Below, piece after piece: positions 23,201 through 32,298 of a DNA stretch of 64,000 bases (position 1 is its first letter; each line of letters opens with the position of its first letter). This DNA is from Chloropicon primus (Eukaryota; Chlorophyta; Chloropicophyceae; Chloropicales; Chloropicaceae). Both the position numbers and the translations under genes were made by a program. The notes beneath the pieces are model-generated. The model worked only from the letters and a program-made list of their open reading frames with translations, was not told where the DNA came from and did not search any database. The DNA lies in assembly GCA_023205875.1 (NCBI GenBank), contig CP060758.1, positions 186,001-250,000 on the forward strand, given 5' to 3'.

Positions 23201-24468
23201 TACAGCTTGTTTGGTTCATTGTAATTCACCACAAAGAGATCCTGAGCCCCGTCCCGGTTGCAGTCCAGCTTGATAGCAGCTTTTGATCTGCTGCTGGAAG
23301 ACGTGGCATCCCCACCGTCTACAGAAGTGAACAACTCGTGAGAATAAGGATACTCACCATCGGTATCAGGGCCCTGGTTGATGAGCAACCCGTTTGGAGA
23401 GCCGTCGTTTGTCACATACAAGTCGACTCTCCCATCACCATTGGCATCAAATGCAACTCCATTGGTGCTGTTCGCGATTGAGCTCGACAGGTCGCCTCCA
23501 CTCACAAATGTCCCCTTCAGTCCTTCTGACCCAGATTGGACTCCCTCCACCCCAACAGTCTCACCAAGCACACCGAGTGTCAGCTGGTTGTGATTGTTCC
23601 AGTTGATCCAGACCAGGTCGTTCGCGCATCCATCCCCAGTGAAGTCTGCGGCGATGTACTTCATCGATATAGGGTTCTTGAACAACTGAAAAATCGTAAG
23701 ATCCTCGTTGATATAGACTGAACAATCGATAGTCTCATCTTCACAACTGTCCAACTCCATCGAAATATAAACGTCCTCGACACCGCTTCTCATGACCTGC
23801 ATACCACCGGAGCCTGTTGCAGTTGGACGTGGGACCACTGCAAGGACCGCTTTTCCTGCGCTCACGCTTCCCGCGGCGGGAGGGTTTATCTCCTCGGTGC
23901 TGGGTGTCTTAAGAATAGCTCTCACCTCTATGTTGTACTCTTGCCAAGGCTGAAGATTCTCGATTCTCGCTGTTACTGGAACACGATTGCTCAACCAGGC
24001 ATCATAAAGGTAGTTTTCGGAGTCAGGATTGACATGATACAGTATATCAACGTCATTGAAACGGCTGTCACCGTCTCCTACACTACCATAATGGAAGCTA
24101 CGACGAAACGGTGGTTCACAACGAACGTCTGCAACTACTGTTGTCACAGACCATGTTGCACCAACTTGCGTGTCTTTCACCGTCACTTCGAAGTCAAAGC
24201 GCGGCGTGAGATCATACGATATCGTGTAACCCTTCGCACTGACACCACTAAACGTGTACGTATGCTCTGTACCGGTCTCTTTGCAGTTTGGTGGTTGCCA
24301 CTCCACCTCCAAGGTGGAACCTGAAGTCGAGGTGGCCTTCTTTACTAGAAGACCTTGAGGCTTATTGACGCTCTCAGTGATAACCTGAGATTGAACGTGG
24401 CCCGAAAGCAGCAACACCAACGCAACGACCGCGAAGAAAGTCGCTTTGCAAGCCTCCCTCCTTATCAT
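11217..24468 (-). CDS. Giant membrane receptor-like protein: FN3, FG-GAP/VCBS, IPT, Cys-rich repeats, 7-8 TM
   Basis: Three exons (21881-24468, 13800-21809, 11217-13704) join in phase to about 4,361 residues; the introns are 71 and 95 bp with GTAAGT donors and CAG/TAG acceptors. Residues 1-27 are a signal peptide (hydrophobic FFAVVALVLLLSG, cleavage near HVQS/Q). Next come an FN3-like region (about 33-200) and about 12 DxDGDG-type FG-GAP/VCBS motifs (about 250-1050; for example DLDGDGDLDLYVANGN). One such motif is rebuilt across the first splice (GDGSTDVFVL), which supports that junction. Two IPT/TIG-like domains follow, then about 29 Cys-rich units (about 1360-3400) resembling ephrin-receptor/TNFR-like modules. 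Residues about 3570-3940 hold 7-8 membrane spans. The Ser/Lys-rich tail is built of 52- and 39-residue repeats. Likely a surface adhesion or sensory receptor/channel; ligand unknown. Confidence 0.88.
11230..11814 (-). repeat. Five tandem 117-bp (39-residue) repeats in the tail of the giant protein
   Basis: Five nearly identical 117-bp units code for 39 residues each, containing SSKVDDAGALPKSIM, GNAETSGRKSRVTTNPM and the next start. Differences are single substitutions (for example IMA/IMT). The period is divisible by three, so copy number can change without breaking the frame. The segment is predicted cytoplasmic because it follows the membrane spans. Confidence 0.95.
11930..12320 (-). repeat. 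About 2.5 tandem 156-bp (52-residue) repeats in the tail of the giant protein
   Basis: Units offset by exactly 156 bp (for example matching blocks at 11941, 12097 and 12253) encode 52 residues with the blocks ANPLAKRRISGDGESTPLPS and KVKKSASDSHDDGILHS. The two central copies are almost identical; the outer ones are diverged. The NPLAK/NPLSK/NPM cores also echo the neighbouring 39-residue units, suggesting a shared origin. Confidence 0.9.
14200..20330 (-). repeat. About 29 tandem 213-bp (71-residue) Cys-rich units
   Basis: The second exon of the giant gene is mostly a tandem array with a strict 213-bp period. A typical unit reads CECSAGYGGDATV, then IGCSACGTGSYKGD, GNTQCSPCPSGSSI and VTNATDADLCGCG. 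Each unit has about eight cysteines and most carry an N-glycosylation sequon (NAT). Unit subtypes form higher-order patterns: two types alternate with a 426-bp period at about 14.4-16.7 kb, and a block near 16.7-17.6 kb recurs with few changes 1,278 bp (six units) further on. The outermost units are the most diverged, as expected for arrays that grow by unequal exchange. Confidence 0.93.
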
Positions 24469-24962
24469 CCGTGGCGTCCTGGCGGCAAAAGCAAAGATGA
24501 CCAAACCGACGGTGGGACCCTTGTATAGTTTTGACTTACGTCATCATCCTTGTAGCGTCAAGTCAAGTCGGATCTTCATCTTTCCCTTTCCTTGGACCTT
24601 GAACACCCAGTACTGGTTCCTTCACTTGGCGCCTGCCCTCATATCATATAGTAGCAGTGCTCCTCCTCCTCGGTAGCCTCTCTGCCCCTTCCTCTCCCTT
24701 CGGAAACATGAGTTGTCATTCTTACCCCTTCGCCACAATTTGATTGGGAAAGAGAGAGAGTTTTCCAAAGGACGAAAGACGTTATGGAGGATGGGTGAAG
24801 AGGAGGGTTGATCGACCTCGACCTCTCCTCTCTTGTTGGTCTGTGACTTGAGCTAGCTCATCCCCGTCCTCTCTTGGGCGGCACCATGTCAAGGGGGTGA
24901 AGGAAGCATTCCTTCAATAATAATAAGTCAAGTAATGTAGAATAAAAAAATTGTCCCCTCTC
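24469..24962. other. Intergenic region upstream of the giant gene
   Basis: This 494-bp gap lies between the start of the giant gene and the 3' end of the EF-hand/WD gene, both on the minus strand. The part next to 24962 is AT-richer (ATAATAATAAG near 24919) and is probably 3' UTR. Nothing else is recognised. Confidence 0.45.
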
Positions 24963-27900
24963 CTATCGCCGAGAAGGGGCAGTACCAGGCCTGTCCCTTC
25001 GGAGTGATGAGGATCTGTCTTTCTTGTCGAGAAAACCCTGTGCAGTTCCCGGTCTCATCATCATTGTGCTAGTCGGGCTGCCGTACCTAGAAGTTGGGCT
25101 GCCGTATCTCGAAGTTGGGCTGCCGTATCTCGAAGATGTGGGGCTCGGGCTTCCTCGCCTGCTGCCATACCTTGAGGAATATCTCGAGTCCGACGAGTGC
25201 TGCCTCCTGAGACCGAGAGCAGTCGCAGGCCTGCCGTCGATGGGCCTGCCGCCTTGCTGCCTTGCAATGAGCCCAGATTTCATATTCGCTGTCGCAGAAG
25301 AGAACTTGCTTGCTAATCGATCCATCATGCTGGAAGACTTGCCAGCGGGAGCACTCTTAGGCCTGTTGCTCACACGCAAATGGGTTCCCGCTGCCTGGGG
25401 AAGCTCGCTCCTCGTAGGCCTCTTGTCCAAGCACCTCAAATCTTCTATGTACATCAGGTGCGCCACAGAGGCAGGGTGGCGCCCCTTGATCCCAACGAAG
25501 TTGAGTGGGGAGTTCGGCCGAGGGAAGTAAACCATCTTGGGTTTGATGGGGTCTGCGTCCTTTGCGCTCCACGGTCTAGATAAAGCCTTTCCTTGCTTTG
25601 CATCCGCCTCGGGCTTGGGCTCATAATTCTCCTGCGTGTGACCGTCGACGGAAAACTCCACATACTTTTGCTTCTCTTCGTTCTCAGCTTTCGCTGCGGC
25701 TTGTTCCTTCTTCTTTCGAATGACAATGTCGCTCGGCGTCGACATCTCGATGTTAATAATTGCCGGCTTCCTCTTCTGAAACCTTGACGAGGCGCCGAGA
25801 TCAATGCTTTCGCTGCTCGATTCCTTTGCCCCGCTCAAAGTCATCAGGTCAGCATCAGAGGACAAGGAATGACTCCTCGATGTCCTTGCACTCTCAGTCT
25901 TGGTTGCTGGAGCATGCTCCTCGGCACGGGCCTTCTCGCCCTCCTCCATCCTCTCGCCTTCTTGTTCCTCCCCCTCCACCGCTTCCTCCTCGTCTTCTTC
26001 AATCACAGTCTGCCACGTCTTCGGATCTTCCAAGGACCAGATATCGATGCCAAACATACCTACGTGTGTCCCTTGCCAAGTCCACAAACCAATGTGGCAA
26101 TCAGACGAAGCCGTCACAAGAAACGTTTCCATCTGACCCCTAATCTGCCTTTCCAAGACTTGGATGCTATTGACTGCGCCGGCGTGCCCTTTCCAAAACG
26201 TCACCAGATCAGGCCTGCTTCCATTTTTGAAGTCCAAGGACCACACTCGGAGCTCCCCTCCGACGTTTCCACTCGCCAGGTAGCAGGGTATCTCACTCGT
26301 CGCCGAAATCGACAGTCGTCTTTTCGCATTGCCTTTTCCCTCTGGCTCCACAGGTTTTCGTATGAAGTGAGCCATGGAGAGCACGCTCTCTCCCTTCTCT
26401 TCGCAATTCTTCCACCTGGAAACAAATTCACCCATGATGAAGTCGTACACGAATATCGTGTTTCCGGTGCCAGACGCAGCAACTCTATGGTACAAAAGCG
26501 GGCCGTAGTCCGTCATGGACTGGTGAATCAGGTAATCCTTGCTGCCCCTCGACCCGACATTCTTTGGGACGAACTCGACACATTCGATGGCTTTCTCGTA
26601 GTACTCAAAGTCCTCCATCCTGCATTCAAACTTGGCTTTTCCCTTTCCGCTTTCCAAGTTCCATATCCAGACCGTGCCATTGCCATCTCCGCTGGCCAAG
26701 AGGGGGGGCTCGATTTCGGACAAGACGCTCATGCACAGGACGTCATCCTTGTGATTCACCGGGAGGGACCCGAACGGCTTTGTCATCCGAAGGATTACGT
26801 CGTCATTTGCGGCATCTTCCCACACCGTAATGCTCCTTTTCGTCCCTGAGCCAAGTATGAACTTCGATAAGTTCTCTTGAGTCCTTGCTAGGGATTTCTC
26901 GCCAAGGCTGTAGTGGGCGATGGACGATATCTCGTTCTTGCTGGGGTTCTCCAAGTTTTTCAGGCACAGCCCGCTATTGTAGTTCCAGATTTGGACCCTG
27001 CCATCGCTGGCTGAAGTAATGAGCTTCCTGTTGTTCGGACTGTCTAAGCACATTGCGACAATTGTGGCGTCGTCATCAATGATGGACGTTTGGGAGTCCC
27101 CCTTCAGGCTCCCTTTCTTGCTCTTTTCCTGCGTGATCGTATTGAATTGGAACTGGGGCTTTCCCGTGTTGCTGTCCCAAAGGCAAGCCAATCCATATTT
27201 ATCGCAGCTGATAATGCCAGCAGTGTGAGAAGTGTAGACCGCGCTTACGACTGGTGCGGTGTGGCAGAAAGTGTGGTGGAAGCTTGACTCGTACTCCCTC
27301 TCCTCCTCTTGCAGCCGCATCAATCCTGCTTCATTCAGGACCCATTGCTTTGGCCTGATCGCACCAGTGATGATGCATTTCGCCCATTCATCGTACGCAA
27401 TAGCGTTGACGGTGTCTTCAGGCCTGTAGCTCTCGCCGTCCTTGAATATTTGGATGCTCCTTTGCATTCTCAGGTCCCAGATAGCGACAGTCTTGTCGAT
27501 GCTCAGGCTAATGATCTGGTTCTCAGGCTCGATGACAAGAATATCAGAGATCGCAGCTTTGTGCCCCTTCAGCTCCGCGATCGCCCTCTTCGTGAAAATG
27601 TTCCACAACACAAGGTTGCAGCCCATGCCCCCAGAGATAAGAAGCTTTTGGCTCGGGATCCAGTCGAAGGCATAGAGAGCCCTCTTCGTCCCGTCTGGCG
27701 TGTACGTCCTTGACATGGTTCGGTTCTTCTCGCCCTTCTCGAAATCAATCAGTCGCATCGTGCCGTCCAAAGACGCCGACCCAAGGGCGTTCATCTCCGG
27801 CAAGAAGAGGATCTTAGTGACCCAATCACTGTGCAGATGGTACTTCACCCTTGGGTGCATACTGTAGTGCGTGCTGATCCTGTTTTCCACCCCCAGGGAC

Positions 27901-28748
27901 ATGTACGGCCGCAGGCTCAACAGGTGCACGTATCCCTTGCTGTCTCCATAGGAGAGTAACTCTTGGTTGATGTTGCACAGGGCGTGAGGCACGTTGTTCG
28001 TGATCAGGTTGCCCAGGCAGTACTTCATGTTCAAATCGAATATCTTCAGCTGCCGAGCCACCGTGCAAGTCGCAAATGGCATCAGCTTCCTGTACTCCGG
28101 CAGCAAGGTCGCATCCGTGATCCAGGAGCTTCCCTGCGAGGGAAACGTGTACTCGTGCCTGATGGCATCGAAGGAGTACTCGTCTTGAACGTTCTTGCTC
28201 TTCGATTTCCAGGTCTTCACGATTCCGTCCCTCCCGCACGATATGTACCTATTGCCGCCCTTGAGAACCAGGATCCGGCTAATCATGTCCGTGTGGTCGC
28301 CCGGCAAGGAGATTTTGATGTTTCCACCTTTGATTTCCTTGGCCAAGTTCTTCTTTTCCGTGTACTTGACCCTCGACGAGTCTCTCGCAAGCCTCGCGGC
28401 CTGGTTCTCCACCAGCAAAAACGAGCTGAACTCGTTCCAGTCTATCTTCCCGTCCGCGTTTACGTCGACTCTCGAGAAGAACCTTCTCAGGAAACTTTCC
28501 TCTATCTTGAGGTTCAGCTTCAGCAGAATCTTCCCGAGTTCCACCACGAACTGGTCCTCCGTGAGCGCGGCATCGCTTCGCACCTGTCCCTGGTCGAAAA
28601 GTCGCTTCACGAGCTCAAGCGTCTCCACCGAAGAGAGACCTTCGAACGCCTCGTAGTCCAGCCTTTCTGCCTCCGTGTCTGCAATCGCGGAAGAAGGCCT
28701 CCGCATCCTCTGCGGCGATACTGGCCTGGACCCCGAGTTCGCAATCAT
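24963..28748 (-). CDS. EF-hand and WD40-repeat protein, WDR49/EFCAB8-like
   Basis: I chose the ATG at 28748, giving 1,261 residues; no ATG lies further upstream in the open frame. Near the N-terminus is a canonical EF-hand (DVNADGKIDWNEF), preceded by a diverged one. The body (about 170-930) consists of many WD40 blades, ending for example in GIVKTWKSK, GTMRLIDFE, KTVAIWDLR, GRVQIWNYN, GTVWIWNLE and GELRVWSLD. The stretch near 960 (GIDIWSLEDPKTW) resembles a feature of WDR49/EFCAB8, proteins found with cilia and sperm. The C-terminal 300 residues are low complexity and end with tandem SRYGSPT repeats and Arg/Ser-rich sequence. A ciliary or cytoskeletal role is inferred from the family and from other cilium genes in this window. 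Confidence 0.85.
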   Translation of the reverse strand: MIANSGSRPVSPQRMRRPSSAIADTEAERLDYEAFEGLSSVETLELVKRLFDQGQVRSDAALTEDQFVVELGKILLKLNLKIEESFLRRFFSRVDVNADGKIDWNEFSSFLLVENQAARLARDSSRVKYTEKKNLAKEIKGGNIKISLPGDHTDMISRILVLKGGNRYISCGRDGIVKTWKSKSKNVQDEYSFDAIRHEYTFPSQGSSWITDATLLPEYRKLMPFATCTVARQLKIFDLNMKYCLGNLITNNVPHALCNINQELLSYGDSKGYVHLLSLRPYMSLGVENRISTHYSMHPRVKYHLHSDWVTKILFLPEMNALGSASLDGTMRLIDFEKGEKNRTMSRTYTPDGTKRALYAFDWIPSQKLLISGGMGCNLVLWNIFTKRAIAELKGHKAAISDILVIEPENQIISLSIDKTVAIWDLRMQRSIQIFKDGESYRPEDTVNAIAYDEWAKCIITGAIRPKQWVLNEAGLMRLQEEEREYESSFHHTFCHTAPVVSAVYTSHTAGIISCDKYGLACLWDSNTGKPQFQFNTITQEKSKKGSLKGDSQTSIIDDDATIVAMCLDSPNNRKLITSASDGRVQIWNYNSGLCLKNLENPSKNEISSIAHYSLGEKSLARTQENLSKFILGSGTKRSITVWEDAANDDVILRMTKPFGSLPVNHKDDVLCMSVLSEIEPPLLASGDGNGTVWIWNLESGKGKAKFECRMEDFEYYEKAIECVEFVPKNVGSRGSKDYLIHQSMTDYGPLLYHRVAASGTGNTIFVYDFIMGEFVSRWKNCEEKGESVLSMAHFIRKPVEPEGKGNAKRRLSISATSEIPCYLASGNVGGELRVWSLDFKNGSRPDLVTFWKGHAGAVNSIQVLERQIRGQMETFLVTASSDCHIGLWTWQGTHVGMFGIDIWSLEDPKTWQTVIEEDEEEAVEGEEQEGERMEEGEKARAEEHAPATKTESARTSRSHSLSSDADLMTLSGAKESSSESIDLGASSRFQKRKPAIINIEMSTPSDIVIRKKKEQAAAKAENEEKQKYVEFSVDGHTQENYEPKPEADAKQGKALSRPWSAKDADPIKPKMVYFPRPNSPLNFVGIKGRHPASVAHLMYIEDLRCLDKRPTRSELPQAAGTHLRVSNRPKSAPAGKSSSMMDRLASKFSSATANMKSGLIARQQGGRPIDGRPATALGLRRQHSSDSRYSSRYGSRRGSPSPTSSRYGSPTSRYGSPTSRYGSPTSTMMMRPGTAQGFLDKKDRSSSLRRDRPGTAPSRR

Positions 28749-29486
28749 CTTTCTTCTCTCGCAAGGCCTCTCCCTCTCCTCCAGTGTGTCCTGCTCCCCC
28801 TCCCAACTACAAAAAACCACCAGTGAGGGCTTCCTCAACCCCCTTTCTTGGCCAAGCAAACGCAGGTCGGCCGCTTCAGCCTCTGCAGGGACTCGTCTCA
28901 CCCTCTTGGCTTCCAACGGGCGCTACCAGTGTCACCTCAACCAACCTTTACCGAAGACATCCATGCACTTTGCTGGTTTGCCTGTGCTGGTTTGCCTGTG
29001 CTGCAGGGTGGTCCAACGGAGTGGAAACCAAAGGACCTTGGCGACAACACAAAGGTTCCAAAGATGGTCTTGGGTCGTATCCTGTGCTGTGTCGACGAGT
29101 GCGCGGTCCTGGTGCTGTGCTCCCGAGGTCAAGGACCCGAACAAGACTCTGTCTTGGCCTGTCTGAGGAGTCCTACGCGCCTACGCCTTGGCCTCCTTGA
29201 ATTTGAAATTGAAAAAATCCTTTGACTTTGGCAAAGTGACAAAATGCATGGGGACGAGAATGGACGAGGGAGCTACCCGGCGGGGGGAATGGGGAAGGGT
29301 GACAATCCGGATTGGATCCAATCCAGTTTGGTGCAACAACAACGACAACAAGGAGTCTCCGCAGGAACACAGGAAGGGGGGCAACAGGATTGAGGATTGA
29401 AGATTGAGGATGATGAAGATTGAGGATGATGCAGGGAAAGTCGAAATCGCTGTTGTTCACAACTTGGTTTGGTGTTACTCTCTTGA
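28749..29486. other. Intergenic region, no recognised gene
   Basis: This 738-bp gap lies upstream of the EF-hand/WD gene and downstream of the PsbP-like gene. I see a short tandem duplication (TGCTGGTTTGCCTG twice, near 28972-29000) and GATTGAGGATTGAAG-type direct repeats near 29390-29430, but no convincing reading frame or RNA gene. Confidence 0.45.
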
Positions 29487-30569
29487 TCAATCAAAGTCTG
29501 TTCTGCTCGTGTCGACGCGGAAACTCTTTTGGATGGCGTGAAGAGCGTCCTTGGAAGTTCTCCATTGTCTGCGCCAGTCCAGCGCGCGCGTTACGCGAAG
29601 ACGGAAGAAGGAGGTGAGAAGGGTCAGCTCGAGGAGAAGGAGCAAAACAGCAGCGGCGGTCGTACCTTCCATTAGCCCTGAGCGCGATGATGAAGACTCT
29701 GTTCTTGAACGCAGTCGCGGAGAGCAAGTCGTGCGACTTCGTTTCCCAGATGTAGTAGGTCAGTGCGTCACCGCCGAGCTTCTTCGACATGGTCTCCTGA
29801 TTCACGACGTCGTCCTCCTCCACGGGGCCTCCCAAGATCTCCGGGGCAAAGCCGTTCAGAACTTTGTCCGGGCTCCCGATGTCCTCTATCCTCACATCGG
29901 CGTTGAAGCCCACGTTCATGAATCGAAGCACAGGTGCCACCACGACAGCGAGCTGCCCCTCATCCTGCACATCACACACACACATAAGCACACACACACA
30001 AGCACACACAACGCACGCACGAGGAGCAGAGACAAGCGAGCGAGGAAAGAGTTTGCGACGTTGATGAGACTTGTGTGGTTTGCAAAGAAGAGTCAAAATC
30101 CTGTGACGAGAGAACTCACCGATTTCGCGAACCTGACGTCAATCTCAGTCCCACCGAGGTCAGCAATCGAGACGGCTTCCTCCTTCCAACCATCGGGGAC
30201 GCGGAACTGGTACTTTGGTATCTCGCTCCAGCCTATGCCATGTCCGCCCATCTTCCCCTCCGGCCTGGAATACGTTCTGAATCCTTCCGAGTCCACGCCG
30301 CTCAGGCCAGGTATCCTCCCCGCTGTCATGCCCTGGACAGCTTCCGTGGGCTTGGCCACGAGGAGTTGGCCACCGAGGAGTGCCACCCCACCACCGAGGA
30401 GCGCCTCCCTCCTCGACGACGACGACGAGGAGGCCGAGGTCGAGGACATTTCAGGACCGGCACCTTTCCTCCCGTTCGCTCGCACTCCCCGCCTCGTCAC
30501 TCCTCCACTCCTCCTCCCAGGCGCCAAGCAGGGCCCTACGCCACGCAAGGTGGTTGGCGTCCCCTTCAT
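29487..30569 (-). CDS. PsbP-domain protein of the thylakoid lumen
   Basis: Three minus-strand exons (30120-30569, 29666-29964, 29487-29568) join in phase to 276 residues, with introns of 155 and 97 bp. The N-terminus is bipartite: an Arg/Gly/Ser-rich chloroplast transit region, then twin arginines and a hydrophobic stretch (SRREALLGGGVALLGGQ) ending near PTEA, typical of a Tat-dependent lumen signal. The mature part fits the PsbP family: IPKYQFRVPDGWKEEA, later VLRFMNVGFNADVRIEDIG, WETKSHDLLSATAFKNRVF, and a C-terminal helix KDALHAIQKSFRV, which only becomes readable after splicing into the last exon. It is a PsbP-like/PPD protein rather than certain PSII PsbP, because these diverge widely. 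It marks the cell as photosynthetic. Confidence 0.88.
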
Positions 30570-30963
30570 CCCCCCCTCTCTCTCTCTCTTTCTCTCTCTC
30601 TCTCTTGAGCAAGCGCGCGCGTGGATTGTGATAGCGAAGGGGTACGAGCGAGACCTACCGCACGCCTCTGTCCCTCCGCTGGGCGTCGTCGTCCTCGTCG
30701 TCCTCGTCCTTCCCTTCTCTCGCGCTCGTCCGCTGCTGCTGGAGATTGGACGAGATCTTTTTATAAGGATAAGGGAAGATCTCCATCGAGTGGAGGACGG
30801 AAGGAAGGATGAGATGATGATGATGAGGGACAAGGCTTCCTTTCGCCTCCCTTTTCTTTTACTTTATTATTCTCGTAGCCCTTAGACCTATTCGAAGAAC
30901 ATGGCCTCGCTCGCTCGTTTCGCTTTGAGTTTTGTTGTCCTGTTATTACTCTATCAATTCTAT
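30570..30963. other. Intergenic region
   Basis: This 394-bp stretch holds a CT-rich tract (about 30573-30605) just upstream of the PsbP-like start and an AT-rich part near 30855-30900, probably the 3' end of the next minus-strand transcript. No gene is seen. Confidence 0.45.
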
Positions 30964-31836
30964 CTATTTGATTGTGGTTCCGTCTGGAGCTGGGACGCTG
31001 ATTTTCCCCGAGGGTACGCAGAAGGCGTGGTCCTGGAAGTGAGCGACGCCGCCCTTCACCTTCAACGATTTGCCGACGCCGCCCCACACCGTGGAGCTGA
31101 GCTTCTTGGTGAATTTTTCCGCAGGCTGCATTCCCTCCAGGAAGACGATGTCCCCGGGTTGAGCTCCCTCGGGGGGCACGAGCGTCTTCACGGCCACGCC
31201 CTCGCCGCTCTCGAACTCTGCCGCCAGTATCATCGCCTCGCTAGGCGTTCCCGCGAGCTTGGCCTTCTTCAAGTTGGCGACGCAGACCACGAGAACCCCT
31301 TGCAGCTGATCGATCGGGATGTGCTTCTGCAGTCCCGCCACGACCTGCCTGGTCTCCCCGCCCCCGATGTCGAGCTTGCACACGTAGAGCTTCTCGGAGT
31401 CCGGGTGGCACTCCACGCTCGTCACCCTAGCCACCTTGAAGAGGACCTTCGCAAAGTCCTCGACGCCCCCGGCCGGGGCCGCCTTGGTCGCCTTGTCGTC
31501 CTTTGCTGCCTTGGACGTCGAAGCTTTCTGGGCCGGCGCCTGGTTCACTGGCTTCACCACCGGCTTCAGCATCCCCCTCAGGTAGCTGTTGTCCTTCACG
31601 AACGCCTCAGGCATCGGGCACTGCGACTCGAACGGCTTGGTCATCAAGTACCCACTCTTCGGGCACCTCACCTTTCCCACGTACGATGGCGGTGGGGACC
31701 TCTCCTTCGCCCAAGGATCGTCCGGGTCGAACTTGATGCTCGGCATCTCCAATCCCTGTCTCGCAGCCTCTTGCTCCATGTCAATCAAAAGACCGTCAAG
31801 CTTCCCAATCGCTTCGTCCAAGTGCCCTGCCGTCAT
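30964..31836 (-). CDS. EMAPII/Arc1-type tRNA-binding domain protein
   Basis: The ATG at 31836 gives 290 residues; the frame is open further upstream, but that part is a GA-rich leader without ATG. After about 110 residues with an acidic helix and a Lys/Ala linker, the C-terminal 170 residues form the OB-fold tRNA-binding domain of Arc1p, AIMP1/EMAPII and plant homologues: VLFKVARVTSVECHPDSEKLY, then GETRQVVAGLQKHIP, VVCVANLKKAKLAGTPSEAM and PGDIVFLEGMQ. Such proteins bind tRNA non-specifically and help aminoacyl-tRNA synthetases. No synthetase domain is attached, so a free cofactor is most likely. It shares a 462-bp divergent region with the FtsH gene. Confidence 0.9.
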   Translation of the reverse strand: MTAGHLDEAIGKLDGLLIDMEQEAARQGLEMPSIKFDPDDPWAKERSPPPSYVGKVRCPKSGYLMTKPFESQCPMPEAFVKDNSYLRGMLKPVVKPVNQAPAQKASTSKAAKDDKATKAAPAGGVEDFAKVLFKVARVTSVECHPDSEKLYVCKLDIGGGETRQVVAGLQKHIPIDQLQGVLVVCVANLKKAKLAGTPSEAMILAAEFESGEGVAVKTLVPPEGAQPGDIVFLEGMQPAEKFTKKLSSTVWGGVGKSLKVKGGVAHFQDHAFCVPSGKISVPAPDGTTIK

Positions 31837-32298
31837 CGAAAACCTTGCTTCTCTCTCTCTCTCTCTCTCTGCCGAGAAAAACGACGTAAACGTTCGCGTC
31901 AGGGACTCGATTCGAACAAGCGACCCGTCCACGGAAAGATCACGAGATGACGCGTCGATCTCCGTCACCACCTCTTGGTCCAACCCTCTTCTTCGTTGAG
32001 CAATCTCGTGCCGAAGACTTACCTCTCGCCGCCCCCTTCCTTTCCGTCTCTCGGTTTCTTTATTCTCGTGGTCGAGAGAGAACCGCGTCGGCAACGAAGA
32101 AGGGAAGGGTGAAGGTGAAGGAGGGACGTTTCGACGGTGTTTTGAGGACGGAGAGGGAGAGGGGAGGGTGGTAGAGGCACGCGGATCGATAGATCGTCTC
32201 GCGGTCTTTCCGACGATACCTTGGTTGCGTGATTTGGCGGCCGGAGTCACGAGCTAGGTCGGGAGAGGTGGCGAGGGGGAAGCGAGGAGGGCGAGAGC
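31837..32298. other. Divergent region between the tRNA-binding protein and FtsH genes
   Basis: This 462-bp stretch has a CT run at about 31850-31870 (a GA run in the leader of the minus-strand gene) and GA-rich DNA next to the FtsH start. No gene or clear promoter motif is recognised. Confidence 0.45.
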
